A stretch of DNA of 64,000 nucleotides from Prorocentrum cordatum (lineage: Eukaryota > Sar > Dinophyceae > Prorocentrales > Prorocentraceae), in assembly GCA_963575745.1 (NCBI GenBank), contig CAUYUJ010000845.1, positions 41,176 through 105,175 of the forward strand, read 5' to 3'. Shown piece after piece: positions 42,120 through 51,785 of this stretch (the first letter of the stretch is position 1; each line of letters begins with the position of its first letter). Position numbers and translations under genes: made by a program. The notes under the pieces were generated by a model. The model did no database searches. It saw only the letters and a list, made by a program, of their open reading frames with translations, and was not told the DNA's origin.

Positions 42120-42200
42120 TAGGGGTCTATGACGAGGGAGCTTGGAGGGAGGGTGTATAGCAATGTGGTTTATGAGTCTGGGGTTTGCACTGGTCGCCTC
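42120..42200. repeat. Inverted copy of the 31501 edge module, joined to TCC
   Basis: GAGCTTGGAGGGAGGGTG through GGTTTGCACTGGTC then CTCCTCC mirrors 31501-31585. No gene is seen in 41861-42435. Confidence 0.5.
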
Positions 42201-42435
42201 CTCCTCCTCGTTCTCTCGCTCCTCCTTGCTTTATCGTGCTCATTATTCTCGTGTTTCTCGTCGTTGCCCTGCTCCTGTCCTCTTTTCTCATCTGCACGCT
42301 TGTCGTCTTGGTCACCGTCGTGCCGTCGTGCCGAATGAGAGGAAGCGCGACCTAGACACACCTGTATTCATACAGGGCTCTCTCCGCTGGCAAGATGGAG
42401 GTCGATGACGACCATGCCGATGATGCTGATTATGC

Positions 42436-42471
42436 TATTGCTGCTGATGATGTGATGATGGTGATGATGAC

Positions 42472-42514
<43 letters not shown>

Positions 42515-42930
42515 GTGATGCTGAAGCTGTTGCGATGGTAGTGCCGATACTGATGATGATTATCATGTTGATGTTGATGGTGATGGCGATGGTGATGATG
42601 CTGATGATGATGATGCTGATGAGGATGGTGTCGATGTTGCGGGTGAGTATGGTGACGACGATGTGGTGGTTATGGCGCTCATGATGACTGTCGTGGTGGT
42701 GACGTTGATGATGAGGCAGAGTATGATTGCGATCATGATGATGCTGATACTGATGATCCCCATCATGATGATACCACGTATGGTGGAGATGGTGATGAGG
42801 CGGACTGTTATATAAAATGGCGATTATGTCACTGGTGCTGCTGCTGATGCTGCTGATGATGCTGATGATGATGATTATGATGTTGATGATGATGCTGCTG
42901 ATGGTAGTGATGATGATGGCGAGAGTAAAC
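42436..42930. repeat. (GAT)n microsatellite with GGT/GCT variants
   Basis: GATGATG triplets with variants throughout. Confidence 0.95.
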
Positions 42931-43049
42931 GCAGGATCCATCATTTATGCTGCAAGACATCGCTCCGTCCCAAGTCCCGTTCTGTCAACGATTCGCCAAC
43001 GGTTCTGCCCACTGCGATCGCACAACGGCTCTGCCTGCCATTTAGGCGA

Positions 43050-43710
43050 AGGCCCCGCTCCGAAAAGGAGCCGAATCATGCAGTTTGACGCGGTGTCCAG
43101 CGAGAGCCCTGGTTTTTGAAAAGGAAGCGCCCCCATCCGTGTACGTGTGGTGCAAGCGAACACTTCTTCGAAGCGAGACCCCCCCCCCTCCAAAGAGTCC
43201 GATGGGTTCCTCCTCGGGATCCACACTGATGCCTCAGGATCGTCCTTAAAGGTTCCCGAGAGCCCAGGATTCCTGAGGACCTCACAGCAATCCTTTGGAT
43301 TTCCCAGGCATTATTCAGGATCTCGCCAGGGTTCCGACTTTTAGAGAAGCCGCCCCCATCCTTGCAGATGTTGTATATTTTCAAGCCCCTGGCCGAAGTC
43401 GTACGCGAGATCCCCACTTTGAGAGCCGCCCGCCTGCCATCCCAGTCATCGCAGGTTTTTGCGCGGCCCTGCGGCGAGAGCTCCAGTTTGAATGGTACCG
43501 CCCTCCATCCTTCTAACTGGTGCAAGCTGTTGTGACGAGTGTGCGTGGCGCTAAGGCGAGAGCCTCAATTTGATGAGGAGCCGGCATCAAGTCTTTCTTG
43601 TTTTGGTAAATGTTGGACATGTTCAGTTCCGATGTCTCAAATGTTGAAGTCGTAGGCGAAACGCCGGGCCCGTCCTACTTACACGCTTGGTGATGCGACA
43701 GAGACGAATT
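43050..43710. repeat. ~80-bp family, diverged tandem copies
   Basis: GTGCGTGGCGCTAAGGCGAG, GCCGCCCCCATCC, CTGGTGCAAGCTG and the terminal AGGCGAAACGCCGGGCCCG (about 43654) match units at 31.7-32.3 kb. A GGA-rich tract follows, as in that copy. Confidence 0.6.
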
Positions 43711-43948
43711 CTCCATCAGGAAAACATCTGGTAGGAGAGGAGGGCAGGGGGAGGTTGATGAGGAGGAGGAGGATGAGTGGTGAGGGGGGAGTGCAGGATA
43801 GCACGTCGAAGGAAGGCTGGGTATGTTCATGACGGGTGGAGGGGCAGGAGGAAGGGAACATCATCATGAAATGGTGGAGGTGGACGATTCATGAGTGCGC
43901 CTCGCTTGCTAATTTCTTCTGTTGTGTCCCCTTGTCCTCGTTCGCCAG

Positions 43949-44411
43949 GCCGTGCACGATACGTTCCGGGAGTTCATTGTCTACGACAAGCACCAGGCAA
44001 GCCGGCTTCAAAAGCCCTGAGGGAGGGACACCTTCGGAGCCCTTCTTGTACCCCTCGGAATGACACATCATGAGTACTACTCCTCCCTCTTTCCCCTGGC
44101 TTTGCCCGGAAGATGCTCGGCCCTCTCCGCGTATTTCTTCACCGGATGTCTGCATTCTTTCTTATTGTATCTATATATGTCTATGATTTGTTATCCGATC
44201 GCTTCCGGTCCATCAAGATCGTGCTTCCGCTTCTGTGTGAGCCTCATTTGAGGACTGGCGCTTTGCTCCTGTAGTTCAGAATGACATTCTCACCCCAGCG
44301 CATTTCCGCAGTCTGTGTCAATTGATATTACCTTAATTCGTTGGCAATGCCCGCCGCCAGGCTTTGTCCATCGAGCATGCTTCAGTCAAGTTTAGACGCG
44401 TACTCTGGCAG
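43949..44411 (+). CDS. Two candidate exons of one gene, unknown protein
   Basis: Exon 43949-43996 follows a long pyrimidine tract and CGCCAG, reads AVHDTFREFIVYDKHQ in phase 0, and ends CAG before GCAAGC, a GC donor. Exon 44361-44411 follows CGCCAG, reads ALSIEHASVKFRRVLWQ in phase 0, and ends CAG before GCACCT. Joined, they give a smooth amphipathic segment with a D-x2-[hydrophobic] to R-R pattern that I loosely associate with dinoflagellate retroelement ORFs. GC donors are known in dinoflagellates. The next exon may be 44887-45375. Confidence 0.4.
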
Positions 44412-44886
44412 GCACCTAGATGTATTAGATGTTTTTCCGAGTGATCATTTGCCGAAAATCCTTTCCCCTCCTCCGCCTTCCCCTGGTCGCCCTGCTCCTT
44501 CCGCTCATTCTACTCCAGCTCCTGCTGCTGCTGTTCGTCCTCGTCCTCCTCCTTCCTCATCCTTCTTCTTTTTCTCCTGATCATCCTCCCACTGATCCAG
44601 CACCTTCTCCAGTGTACGCAACTCCCCATTTCCGATTGCGCATAACGCGATAGGGGTCCTTTTTGAAGTTCCAGGTCCGCCATGACTCGCGTCGGCGGAT
44701 AGACAGAACTCGGCGTAGGGGAAGGGATGGGCGGGAGGAGTAGGTGGGATGTCAGATATGGCGCCAGCACACCTAGCTTGCCTTCCCCCCCCCCACTCCC
44801 CTCTCCCCTCAGCCCCTCTCTCCCGCTCCTCTCTCTCCCCTTCGCCCCCCCCCCCCCTCTCTCGGTCGGGCCATGAAGATGGCAAG

Positions 44887-45375
44887 GCCATAAATTGTTG
44901 TTGTGCTTGCGGTGCCTTTTTCAGCGTGGAGCGGCCGACTCGAGCTCTCCTCAGGCCGTGCCTCCGTGAGAGCGCGGCTTCGGGCTTGAGGCGGCAGCTC
45001 ACGAAGATTAAGGAGAGCAAGTACCCGTCGGACAAGGAAGGGCTGAAGGACCTGTCCTTGAACCCCCCCGAGGGAGTGCCGCACGCTGTTCGTGTGCGAC
45101 TGGCCTCGATTTTTGGCCCTGTAGATTCTGCCCCTGGCGCCTCGGCTCAGGTCTTGGGGGGTGGTGGGCTTCGGGGGGCGAGTGCCTTGGGGGGGATGAC
45201 GTCCCGAGCCGAGGTGCTGAGGGCCTTTGGCCTCCTGGAGGGGGACCTTCCAGCCATCCGCGCTGATGGGCTCCGCCGTTTGCGCAAGGAGGCCGAGGAG
45301 GGGCCCGAAGAGCCCCTGGACGGGGATTTCGAGGAGGCCTCCCAAGCCTCGGAGGCCTCCGACGCCGAGCGATAG
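44887..45375 (+). CDS. Terminal exon with Cys cluster (C-x2-C ... C), unknown family
   Basis: After a C/T tract and GGCAAG, the frame opens in phase 0 as AINCCCACGAFFSVERPTR, ALLRPCLRESAASGLRRQLT, KIKESKYPSDKEGLKDLSLN and runs 162 residues to TAG 45373-45375. CxxCG, then 16 residues, then LRPC looks like a small zinc-binding knuckle; I recall similar segments in dinoflagellate hypothetical and mobile-element proteins. The C-terminal half is Gly/Ala/Glu-rich (SRAEVLRAFGLLEGDLPAI, then an acidic tail ending SEASDAER). It is GC3-rich, and an antisense ORF overlaps but lacks signals. It could join the exons at 43949-44411 in phase 0. Confidence 0.55.
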   Translation, partial: AINCCCACGAFFSVERPTRALLRPCLRESAASGLRRQLTKIKESKYPSDKEGLKDLSLNPPEGVPHAVRVRLASIFGPVDSAPGASAQVLGGGGLRGASALGGMTSRAEVLRAFGLLEGDLPAIRADGLRRLRKEAEEGPEEPLDGDFEEASQASEASDAER

Positions 45376-45473
45376 CTCGACCGCACTGGCTTTAGGCCGC
45401 TTGCTCATCTCATCATCTCACCCCCCCCTCTCTCCTTCTCCTCTTTCACTTGATGAGACTATGCACCCGCCAG

Positions 45474-45529
45474 GCAGTCGGCACGATTGACAATTGGTTT
45501 CGGCCCCTGACTTACCCACCTTCTACAAG
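45474..45529 (+). CDS. Candidate internal exon, unknown
   Basis: A long CT tract and CCGCCAG precede AVGTIDNWFRPLTYPPST, and AAG before GTGAGA ends it. Only this frame is open. It lies 98 bp after the stop of the preceding exon on the same strand, so it is either a new gene or evidence that the preceding exon is spliced before its stop. Confidence 0.35.
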
Positions 45530-45952
45530 GTGAGATGTGTGTTTCCAAGCTGCGAAGCGCCGCTGAGCGTCAGAGTAGAGTGGAGAGGCAGTTCAACACC
45601 CTCTGTCGGGGCTTGAGCCAAGTTGGGCACAGGCTGCTGCGGCCACAACTCCGTGACAAACCGACGCTATGGTCATAACATGGTGTGGTTCCAACTTATT
45701 ACGGCAAACAATGCCAGCACAATCCACGAACCTGCGCGCAATTTTGAAGTTCGGACTCCCGCATTCAAACAAACAGTCCAAGTCCGACCTTCATTGCTAA
45801 GTTTCCGAAGCTCCAAGCTGAGGAACCCCAACAGTTGACAACGTGACCTTTTTCTTTGGTCCCACCCTGCGAGGTTCGATGCTGAAGTTGTGATTCAGCA
45901 CTGGCATCTGAGCTGCAGCGTTGACCCTTATCACCCATGCTGACTTTTTCAG

Positions 45953-46057
45953 GAGGGGAAAAAGCACACAGACACAATGAATCGTCGACTCCCAGGAACA
46001 TATGGGAAACTATTGGAAGTGAGGTGGAAGCCAGAAACCTGGAAAATATGGGAAAAT
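45953..46057 (+). CDS. Candidate internal exon, unknown
   Basis: A strong acceptor (CATGCTGACTTTTTCAG) and a GTAAGG donor at 46058 bound 105 bases. Two frames are open: EGKKHTDTMNRRLPGTYGKL then LEVRWKPETWKIWEN in phase 0, or GEKAHRHNESSTPRNIWET then IGSEVEARNLENMGK. Base composition is less GC-rich than other exons. Phase does not fit a direct join to 45474-45529. Confidence 0.35.
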
Positions 46058-46355
46058 GTAAGGGATCCTGTCATTTGCGTGTGTGTGTGTGTAATCTTTT
46101 GTGTATCCTTGGGTCCCTTCAAATTTGGGATTCCAAGCTGCGAGGCTGCGGTGTGAACTTCAGTGGTGCCGAAGGCTTGTCCCCAGGGCCTCCGCCGCGT
46201 CTCGAGCTTGGCCCGCAGGGGCCTCCTCGAGGGGAGGCCTCCGCCCAGCTCTCTCTCCGTGGCCTCCGGGAAGGCCCTCGTCGCCGCCGCCGGGCTCGCC
46301 TCGAAACTCAAGGCCAGAGCGCACTCCGGAAGAGGTCCATCCGAGGCCCGAAAAC

Positions 46356-46466
46356 CATCACTTCACTAATTTTGGGCCCCAGGGCCCATTGAGGCCCCAG
46401 GGGCCCCAGATTAGTGAAGTGATGTTTTTTCCCACGTAAGGACCCCGAAATTCATCACTTCACTAA
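46356..46466. repeat. Inverted repeat CATCACTTCACTAAT with a third direct copy
   Basis: CATCACTTCACTAAT (46356-46370) pairs with ATTAGTGAAGTGATG (46410-46424) around a loop that is itself a GGGCCCC palindrome. CATCACTTCACTAA recurs at 46453-46466. This could be a small foldback element. Confidence 0.6.
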
Positions 46467-46684
46467 CCGAACCCAGGACGAAAGTCAGGGGCCGAATTGC
46501 TGCTGTGATGCAACATCGGTCTCGTAGTCCAGCGAGTAGCGGTATCGGTACCTCCAGGATCCCCAGCATGTTTCGTATGCTCGGAGGGGCGCTCGTGAGT
46601 CTCCGCGTTCCGTCCTGAGCAGTGCGGTCGCAGGGTGCGGAGCGCCAGGGTGGACCCAGCTGGAGGATGCCAAGTCCACACCAG

Positions 46685-46840
46685 TGCTCGGTCCCCGTAT
46701 GGACTTCTTCCGTCTGGACTTACTCCGTCTGGACTTGGCCTCTCCTTACACGATGCTGAGTCCATACTGAGCGAGTCCGCACGGAGTGTTCGGGGTCCGT
46801 ATGGACTTCTTCTGTCTGGATTTCGATCTCGCCTCTCCCT
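46685..46840. repeat. Duplicated CCGTATGGACTTCTTC segment
   Basis: GTATGGACTTCTTCCGTCTG (about 46696) recurs at about 46797 as GTATGGACTTCTTCTGTCTG, with a further GTCTGGACTT between. The minus frame through 46463-47044 crosses this and the next element and is not credited. Confidence 0.5.
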
Positions 46841-46926
46841 GACCCAGGGCAGATCAGTGAAGCTGCACGGGTGCGCCTGTTTTACCGTCCTTCCCTTGCT
46901 CATGAGCGAGAGGAAGTCACGCATTA

Positions 46927-47099
46927 CAGTCAACTTGCATAGTAAGGATGGGCAACCTTCCCCAGGGAACCCTTGCATCCTTGCCTCCTCGGTCCATCCT
47001 TGACCACTTTCGTTGGCCGCGCCCCGCTCGAAAAGCTTCGACATGGGCTGTCAAGGCCCTTGCATCCTTATCGCGCATCCTTACTACACTGGTTTACTG
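46927..47099 (+). mobile_element. MITE-like element copy 1, TA target site
   Basis: Starts CAGTCAAC and ends GTTTACTG with a TA on both sides (46925-46926, 47100-47101). The terminal inverted repeats extend inward through TAGTAAGGATG, and inner CCCTTGCATCCTT motifs repeat. The CAGT terminus with TA duplication is the Tc1/mariner pattern. There is no transposase, so it is non-autonomous. Confidence 0.65.
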
Positions 47100-47439
47100 T
47101 ACTCGATTGTTCGCGACATGGGGGCGGCATCGCGAGCTGGGGAGCGTTCGTGTGCGTGGCTGGCCGCGCGCGCCCTTGCTGCGCTCCCCGTTGGCACCAT
47201 GGACCCGCCTCCTTGAAAGACGAGGGTTCCGCGACGCGCCCGCAATCTGTCTAGAACTATACGCTCGACCAGGATAGTACAGCAGGGGTCTTGACGAAGG
47301 AACCCTTTTCGTTGCGGAGGGTCTCCGTGTTCCTTGATTGTTTCACAGCTTGCCTCAGGTTTTCCCACGGTTTTCGATGGGGAATCGAAGTTTAACTTAT
47401 GGGAAAGGAGGGGCCTCGTTCCTTATTTGGGGTTCCTTA

Positions 47440-47614
47440 GGTCAACGCCCCGACTGTAAGGATGCGCGGGAAGGATGCAAGGGCCTTGGAATGCCATGTT
47501 GACGTTTCCCGTGTGGAGCGCAGCATAATGCCGAAGGATGCCGGATACCGAAGGGACAAGGATGCAAGGGCAGCCTTGTCAAAGTTGCCCCATCCTTACT
47601 ATCATGGTTGACTG
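47440..47614 (-). mobile_element. MITE-like element copy 2, inverted relative to copy 1
   Basis: The reverse complement aligns along its length with 46927-47099: CAGTCAAC, TAGTAAGGATGGGGCAAC, CCCTTGCATCCTTG, AAGGCCCTTGCATCCTT, CGCGCATCCTTAC. The right end is CAGT at a TA (47615-47616). The left end has lost CA (TTAGGTCAAC). Bases 47102-47439 between the copies hold no supported gene. Confidence 0.65.
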
Positions 47615-47639
47615 TAAGACGGCATGCGTCAGGACAACC

Positions 47640-47790
47640 ACGTTCAAGGAAATGGCCAGCGCGACTACGTTTTGAAGAGGAGCACCCCCCACCTGTGTAC
47701 GATCTGTCTGCTTTGAAATGTCTGGTCAGAACTGAGAGGTCTCACGCGAGAGCCTCATGCTGAAACGGAGCCGCCCTTCGTCCATGTATC
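47640..47790. repeat. ~80-bp family fragments
   Basis: GAGAGCCTCATGCTGAAACGGAGCCGCCC and a CACCTGTGTACGATC stretch resemble units of the 31.7 kb array. Confidence 0.4.
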
Positions 47791-48014
47791 AGCTACACAT
47801 GTCTCGGTATGTTCCAAGTCGTGCTTGTACCCAAGGGTTAACATCTCCCAAGCAATGCTTTTTATTTCGGCGTGTGCTGCATTCTGACGTACTAGGGATC
47901 GTCTCACGCAGAATGCACCTCGAAGGTTGCATCACGTAAGATGCACCATGCACAGAGTGCACGTCACATCCACCTAGGTTATATGCCGTACATTCAAGGG
48001 AGGAAAAAGCACCC

Positions 48015-48180
48015 AGACCCCGACAATTGGCGTTTATCGAACGGCCCTGGGCGTTTACTAAGCAGCCCTGCCATGTTCGATTCCTTCGTTGGGTGCGTTT
48101 ACGAAGCGGCTTCGCTCGTCGGGGTGCAGATTCTGTGGGTGGGTTGTCTGCCCTCTCTACTTCTCGCACTACATTCCTGT
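48015..48180. repeat. Dispersed module matching 7350-7490
   Basis: TTGGCGTTTA, then TTCGTTGGGTGCGTTTAC, GCTTCGCTCGTCGGGGTG and CCTCTCTACT recur in the same order as in 7350-7490. Bases 47791-48014 show no supported gene. Confidence 0.55.
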
Positions 48181-48338
48181 ATACAGGGAGAGAGTGACCG
48201 TGCAAGAGCCTGATGCTCAGGGCCACTCTTGGTTAACATTCGCCCCCGGGCACTGCAGGTGTTCCAGGGGTTCGACCGCGTGAGCGCTCTCCCTCCCCCC
48301 CTCGCCCGCGGCCCCCCTCCCTCCTTGCCCTGTCTTCC

Positions 48339-48905
48339 CGCTCGGAGGAGGAGGAGGAGGAGAGAGGAGAGAGGAGAGAGGAGAGAGGAGGAGGAGGAGG
48401 AGGAGGAGGAGGAGGAGGAGGAGGAGGAGGAGGAGGAGAGGAGGAGGAGGAGGAGAGGAGGAGGAGGAGGAGAGGAGGAGGAGGAGGAGGAGGAGGAGGA
48501 GGAGGAGGAGGAGCAGGAGGAGCAGGAGGAGCAGGAGGAGCAGGAGGTTCGCTGCCGGACGAGCAGCGATGCCGTCTCCCGGCTTGCCCGAGCGCGCATG
48601 GGGGCCGCCTCCCTGCCGCGCTGGGACGCAGCAGGTGCTCGCAACAGTGGCCGCCGCGCTCCCGCCCAGTGCCCGCTCCGCGCGCGCGGACTGGCTTTGC
48701 TCCGGGTCTTCGCTCGCGGCGTCGCTCTCCGCCTCCCTCTTCTCCTCCTCCTCTCTTCCTCCGCCTCCTCCCTCCTCCTCCTCCTCCTCCTCCTCCTCCT
48801 CCATCCTCCCCCTCCCCTCCTCCACCACCACCTCCTCCTCCTCCTCCTCCTCCTCCTCCTCCTCCTCCTCCTCCTCCTCCTCCTCCTCCTCCTCCCCCTC
48901 CTCGG
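48339..48905. repeat. (GGA)n and (TCC)n arrays in inverted orientation
   Basis: A GGA array (48339-48545) and a TCC array (48730-48905) face each other across ~185 bp of GC-rich sequence, forming an imperfect inverted repeat with arms near 180 bp. The central island has no supported exon. Confidence 0.9.
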
Positions 48906-49110
48906 GTCGCCCACGGCCCCGGGGGAAGCCGTGCAACCCGCTCCTTTGCCCCGCCTCGTTCCCGCCCGTGGCGTCGGCGTGCGTTTCGGGATGCGCACAT
49001 GGCAGGCGATTGTTCTCCCTAGGCCCTTGGTTTTCGGCTAAGGGTGCAGCCGCTCAGGAGAGGAGGGACACCCTGGGATACACCCCCGGGGGGCAATTCG
49101 GACGCACGCC

Positions 49111-49170
49111 TATCGAGGATGGACGCCTCCCATCGTATACCCAAGGGTTGGGCCCCAAATTTCTGGTCCA
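49111..49170. repeat. Dispersed module matching 6650-6699
   Basis: TCGAGGATGGACGCC to GGGCCCCAAATT. Bases 48906-49110 are unique with no supported gene. Confidence 0.55.
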
Positions 49171-49214
49171 GTCGAAACGTCGCTATGCCTGGGACAGGGG
49201 TCGACATATCTCCT

Positions 49215-49545
49215 GTTAACACATGGCTTGTGCCCCGTGTAGTGCACCGCGTAGAGCGCAGCGCATAGCTTGCACCCCATCTAGTGTGCGACGCGACGTA
49301 GCGTGCACCGCATACATTGCACTCCACAGCTTGCAGCAGGCAGCTTGCATCTCATAGGTCGCACTGCATATATGGCATCGCATATCTTGCGGCAATAGCT
49401 TGCACGACATCGGTAGCGCTGCCTGGAGTGTACGGTGCAGATTATGCCCCACAGCCAGCACCACATGGCTTGTCCCACATCGATTTCGGCACATACATTG
49501 CATCACATAGATTGCCTCACATAGATTGCATCGCACATGCTCGTC
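49215..49545. repeat. 17-bp family, inverted orientation
   Basis: ATAGCTTGCACCCCATCTAG and CACATAGATTGCATC units are reverse complements of the TGTGGTGCAATCTA family. Bases 49546-49719 are AT-richer and hold no gene that I can see. Confidence 0.65.
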
Positions 49546-49719
49546 CCTAGATAGTTGTAAACATTATATACACGCGTATGTTCTATTTCATATGTTCTAT
49601 ACACTATATGTTTTATATATGTTCATGCGTATTTTGATTTTTTATTTGCACTGCGTAGCACCATTTCGTGGGCACACCAATCGCGCAGCAACCCAATGTT
49701 TTGGGTCCACGCAGGCAGC

Positions 49720-50010
49720 AACTGGTCAGACAGTCTGAAGGAGGTTGGAGCGAGAGGTCCATTCTGAAGAGGATTAGGTTTTAAAAATCCAGTCGGAACT
49801 TGGAGGATAACGTACCCAGTGCTAAGGCGAGAGCCTCATGTGATAAGGAGCACGCCCTTATTTCGTGTAAGTGTTGGAATGTTCGAAGACGAATGCTCGT
49901 GACGCTAAGACGACTGCCACATGTTTAGGGCCACTCGAACTCCATCTCTTGGTAGCTCTTGGGAACATTACGACGAGTGTTCGCGGCTATTAGGCGACGG
50001 GCTTCGGTTG
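49720..50010. repeat. ~80-bp family, diverged copies
   Basis: GTGCTAAGGCGAGAGCCTCATG, GACGCTAAGACGACTGCCACATG and GAGTGTTCGCGGC recur at roughly 70-80 bp. Confidence 0.55.
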
Positions 50011-50130
50011 GGAATAGATGGGGCCTAGCTGGTCAAACCAAGGGTACAGTTTTGTGGGCCAGCCAGAAGCGCTCGTTGGAGCCAGGATAGGTTGGTTTTC
50101 AGTGTCCCCGTGACTTGCTATGTTGGCCAG

Positions 50131-50184
50131 GTGTACCCGGAGTACATCGTCTGGTACGCCCGCAAGTGGTTCTCGGACTCGTGA
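50131..50184 (+). CDS. Terminal exon, PARP catalytic-domain C-terminus-like
   Basis: TGTTGGCCAG is followed by a frame VYPEYIVWYARKWFSDS and TGA 50182-50184. YPEY followed by a short hydrophobic strand is the usual last beta-strand of PARP (ADP-ribosyltransferase, PF00644) catalytic domains. The catalytic H-Y-E positions would be in upstream exons, which I could not find in this window. Seventeen residues make this a suggestion, but the match to that family end is specific. Minus-strand frames overlap and are judged shadows. Confidence 0.4.
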   Translation: MYPEYIVWYARKWFSDS

Positions 50185-50327
50185 AGCGCAGCGCGCTCCA
50201 CGGAACACGTTAGCTTTGGCGCATTCCGCACTCTGGAGTTGTAAGGTCCAGGGTCTTCTAGAGAACATGTGTGCAGACGGTTGTGTTCTGGTCTCTGACT
50301 GCCAAGTCTCGTAATAGTCGGGCCAGG

Positions 50328-50500
50328 ATGTCTGTTCACTCGCCGCCCAGCGCTGAGATGGCGGTCGCCAGAGGCGCTGGTGCCGCATTGCGCCGCATGA
50401 GCGGTCCACAGAGGTGTTGGCGCGAATTCGCGATTGCAAGTCCTAGTTGCGATCAGCTTCGAGCATGGCTGAGTGCCAGACTAGAAAAAGGAGGAGAACG
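50328..50500 (+). CDS. Candidate first exon of a downstream gene, unknown
   Basis: ATG follows GTCGGGCCAGG, an acceptor-like site one base upstream, and the frame reads MSVHSPPSAEMAVARGAGA, ALRRMSGPQRCWREFAIAS, PSCDQLRAWLSARLEKGGE, ending within a codon at ACG before GTGAGC, a good donor. It begins 143 bp after the stop of the PARP-like exon on the same strand, matching the close head-to-tail spacing of dinoflagellate genes. No domain is recognised. Confidence 0.35.
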
Positions 50501-50700
50501 GTGAGCTGGAGCGCAGGTGGAAGTGGAGGCAGAGGAAGCAGAGGAAAGAGGCAGCGCAGGAGATGGTGATGATAAGGAAGCAGTGGAGCTGGGTGGAGGA
50601 GGATTGGGGGGAGGCGAAGGATGAGAAGGACGAGGCCCACGGGGAGGCATTGTGCAGAATGAGGGGCTTGGAGGTGGCACAGGTCATTGGTGAGAACGAG

Positions 50701-51029
50701 GAGACGGCGTTGTGGATTATGATCTTGCTGCTGTTGATGATGCTGCTGATGATAGTGCTGATGTTGGTAGGGCTGACGATGACATTGATGATGCAGACGA
50801 TGATGTTGATGATGACGGCGATGAGAAACAAGATAGTGACAACACCAACGGCGACGACGATGATGATGCTGATGATGCTGCGGATGAGGATGATGATGGT
50901 GATGTTGACGATGACGATGATGAGGATGACGGCAATGATGACGATGATGATGATGACGATGACGATGACGATGATGATGATGATGCTGATGCTGCTGCTG
51001 ATGAGGATGATGGTGATGATGATCGTGGC

Positions 51030-51097
<68 letters not shown>

Positions 51098-51510
51098 CGG
51101 TGATGATGATGATGACGATGATGCTGATGCTGATGTTCATGATGCTGCTGCTCATGACGATGTTGATGATGATGTGGTTGATTAGGTTGATGAGGATGTT
51201 TATGGTGGTGATGGTGATGATGATGATGATGCTGATGATGATGCTGATGCTGCTGATGCTGCTGATTATGATGATGCCGCTGCTGATGCTGATTCCGCTG
51301 TTGCTGTTAATGATGATGATGATGATGATGATGATGGTGGTGATGCTGGTGATGCTGATGCTGATGATGATGCTGATGATGATGATGATGATGGTAATGA
51401 TGATGCTGATACTGAGGATGATGATGATGATGCTGATGATGATGATGATGATGATGATGCTGGTGATGATGCTGGTGATGATGATGATGATGATGATGAT
51501 AATGATGATT
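50701..51510. repeat. (GAT)n microsatellite with GCT/GAC variants
   Basis: GATGATG, GATGCTG and GACGATG triplets for about 800 bp. Confidence 0.95.
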
Positions 51511-51785
51511 ACTATTTTTTTATCAGTTGTTGCATTGTTTTAATTACTATCAGTATTAGCGATGTTATTGGTATTGTTAGTCGTATTCGTGTTACTCTCA
51601 TTCTTCTTCGTATTGATCACATTCGTGTGATGATCGCGCACTTCAGCATGCTGTGTGGCAAAGTGGTGCGCGGGCCAGCGCACGATGATGATACTGCCCC
51701 TGCTGATGCTGATGCTGATGCTGATGCTAGTGATAAGGAGTGTGTACCTCGCGTCTTTCGGCCGATCCCGTCACTGTGCCTGCGT
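51511..51785 (+). other. Unique stretch with a doubtful exon at about 51649-51776
   Basis: After CGCACTTCAG a frame MLCGKVVRGPAHDDDTAP, then an Asp/Ala run, then ECVPRVFRPIPSLCLR is open. No clear donor is seen, so it is noted but not credited as a gene. Confidence 0.2.

Noticed and set aside
46520-46570. TCGTAGTCCAGCGAGTAGCGG resembling a tRNA D-arm
   Set aside because: No matching B box, acceptor stem or anticodon arm can be folded on either strand. GGTTCGAT-like B boxes at about 530, 5450 and 12603 also lack partners.
48099-49041. Several 240-300-codon ORFs on both strands
   Set aside because: They are translations of GGA/TCC arrays in all frames.
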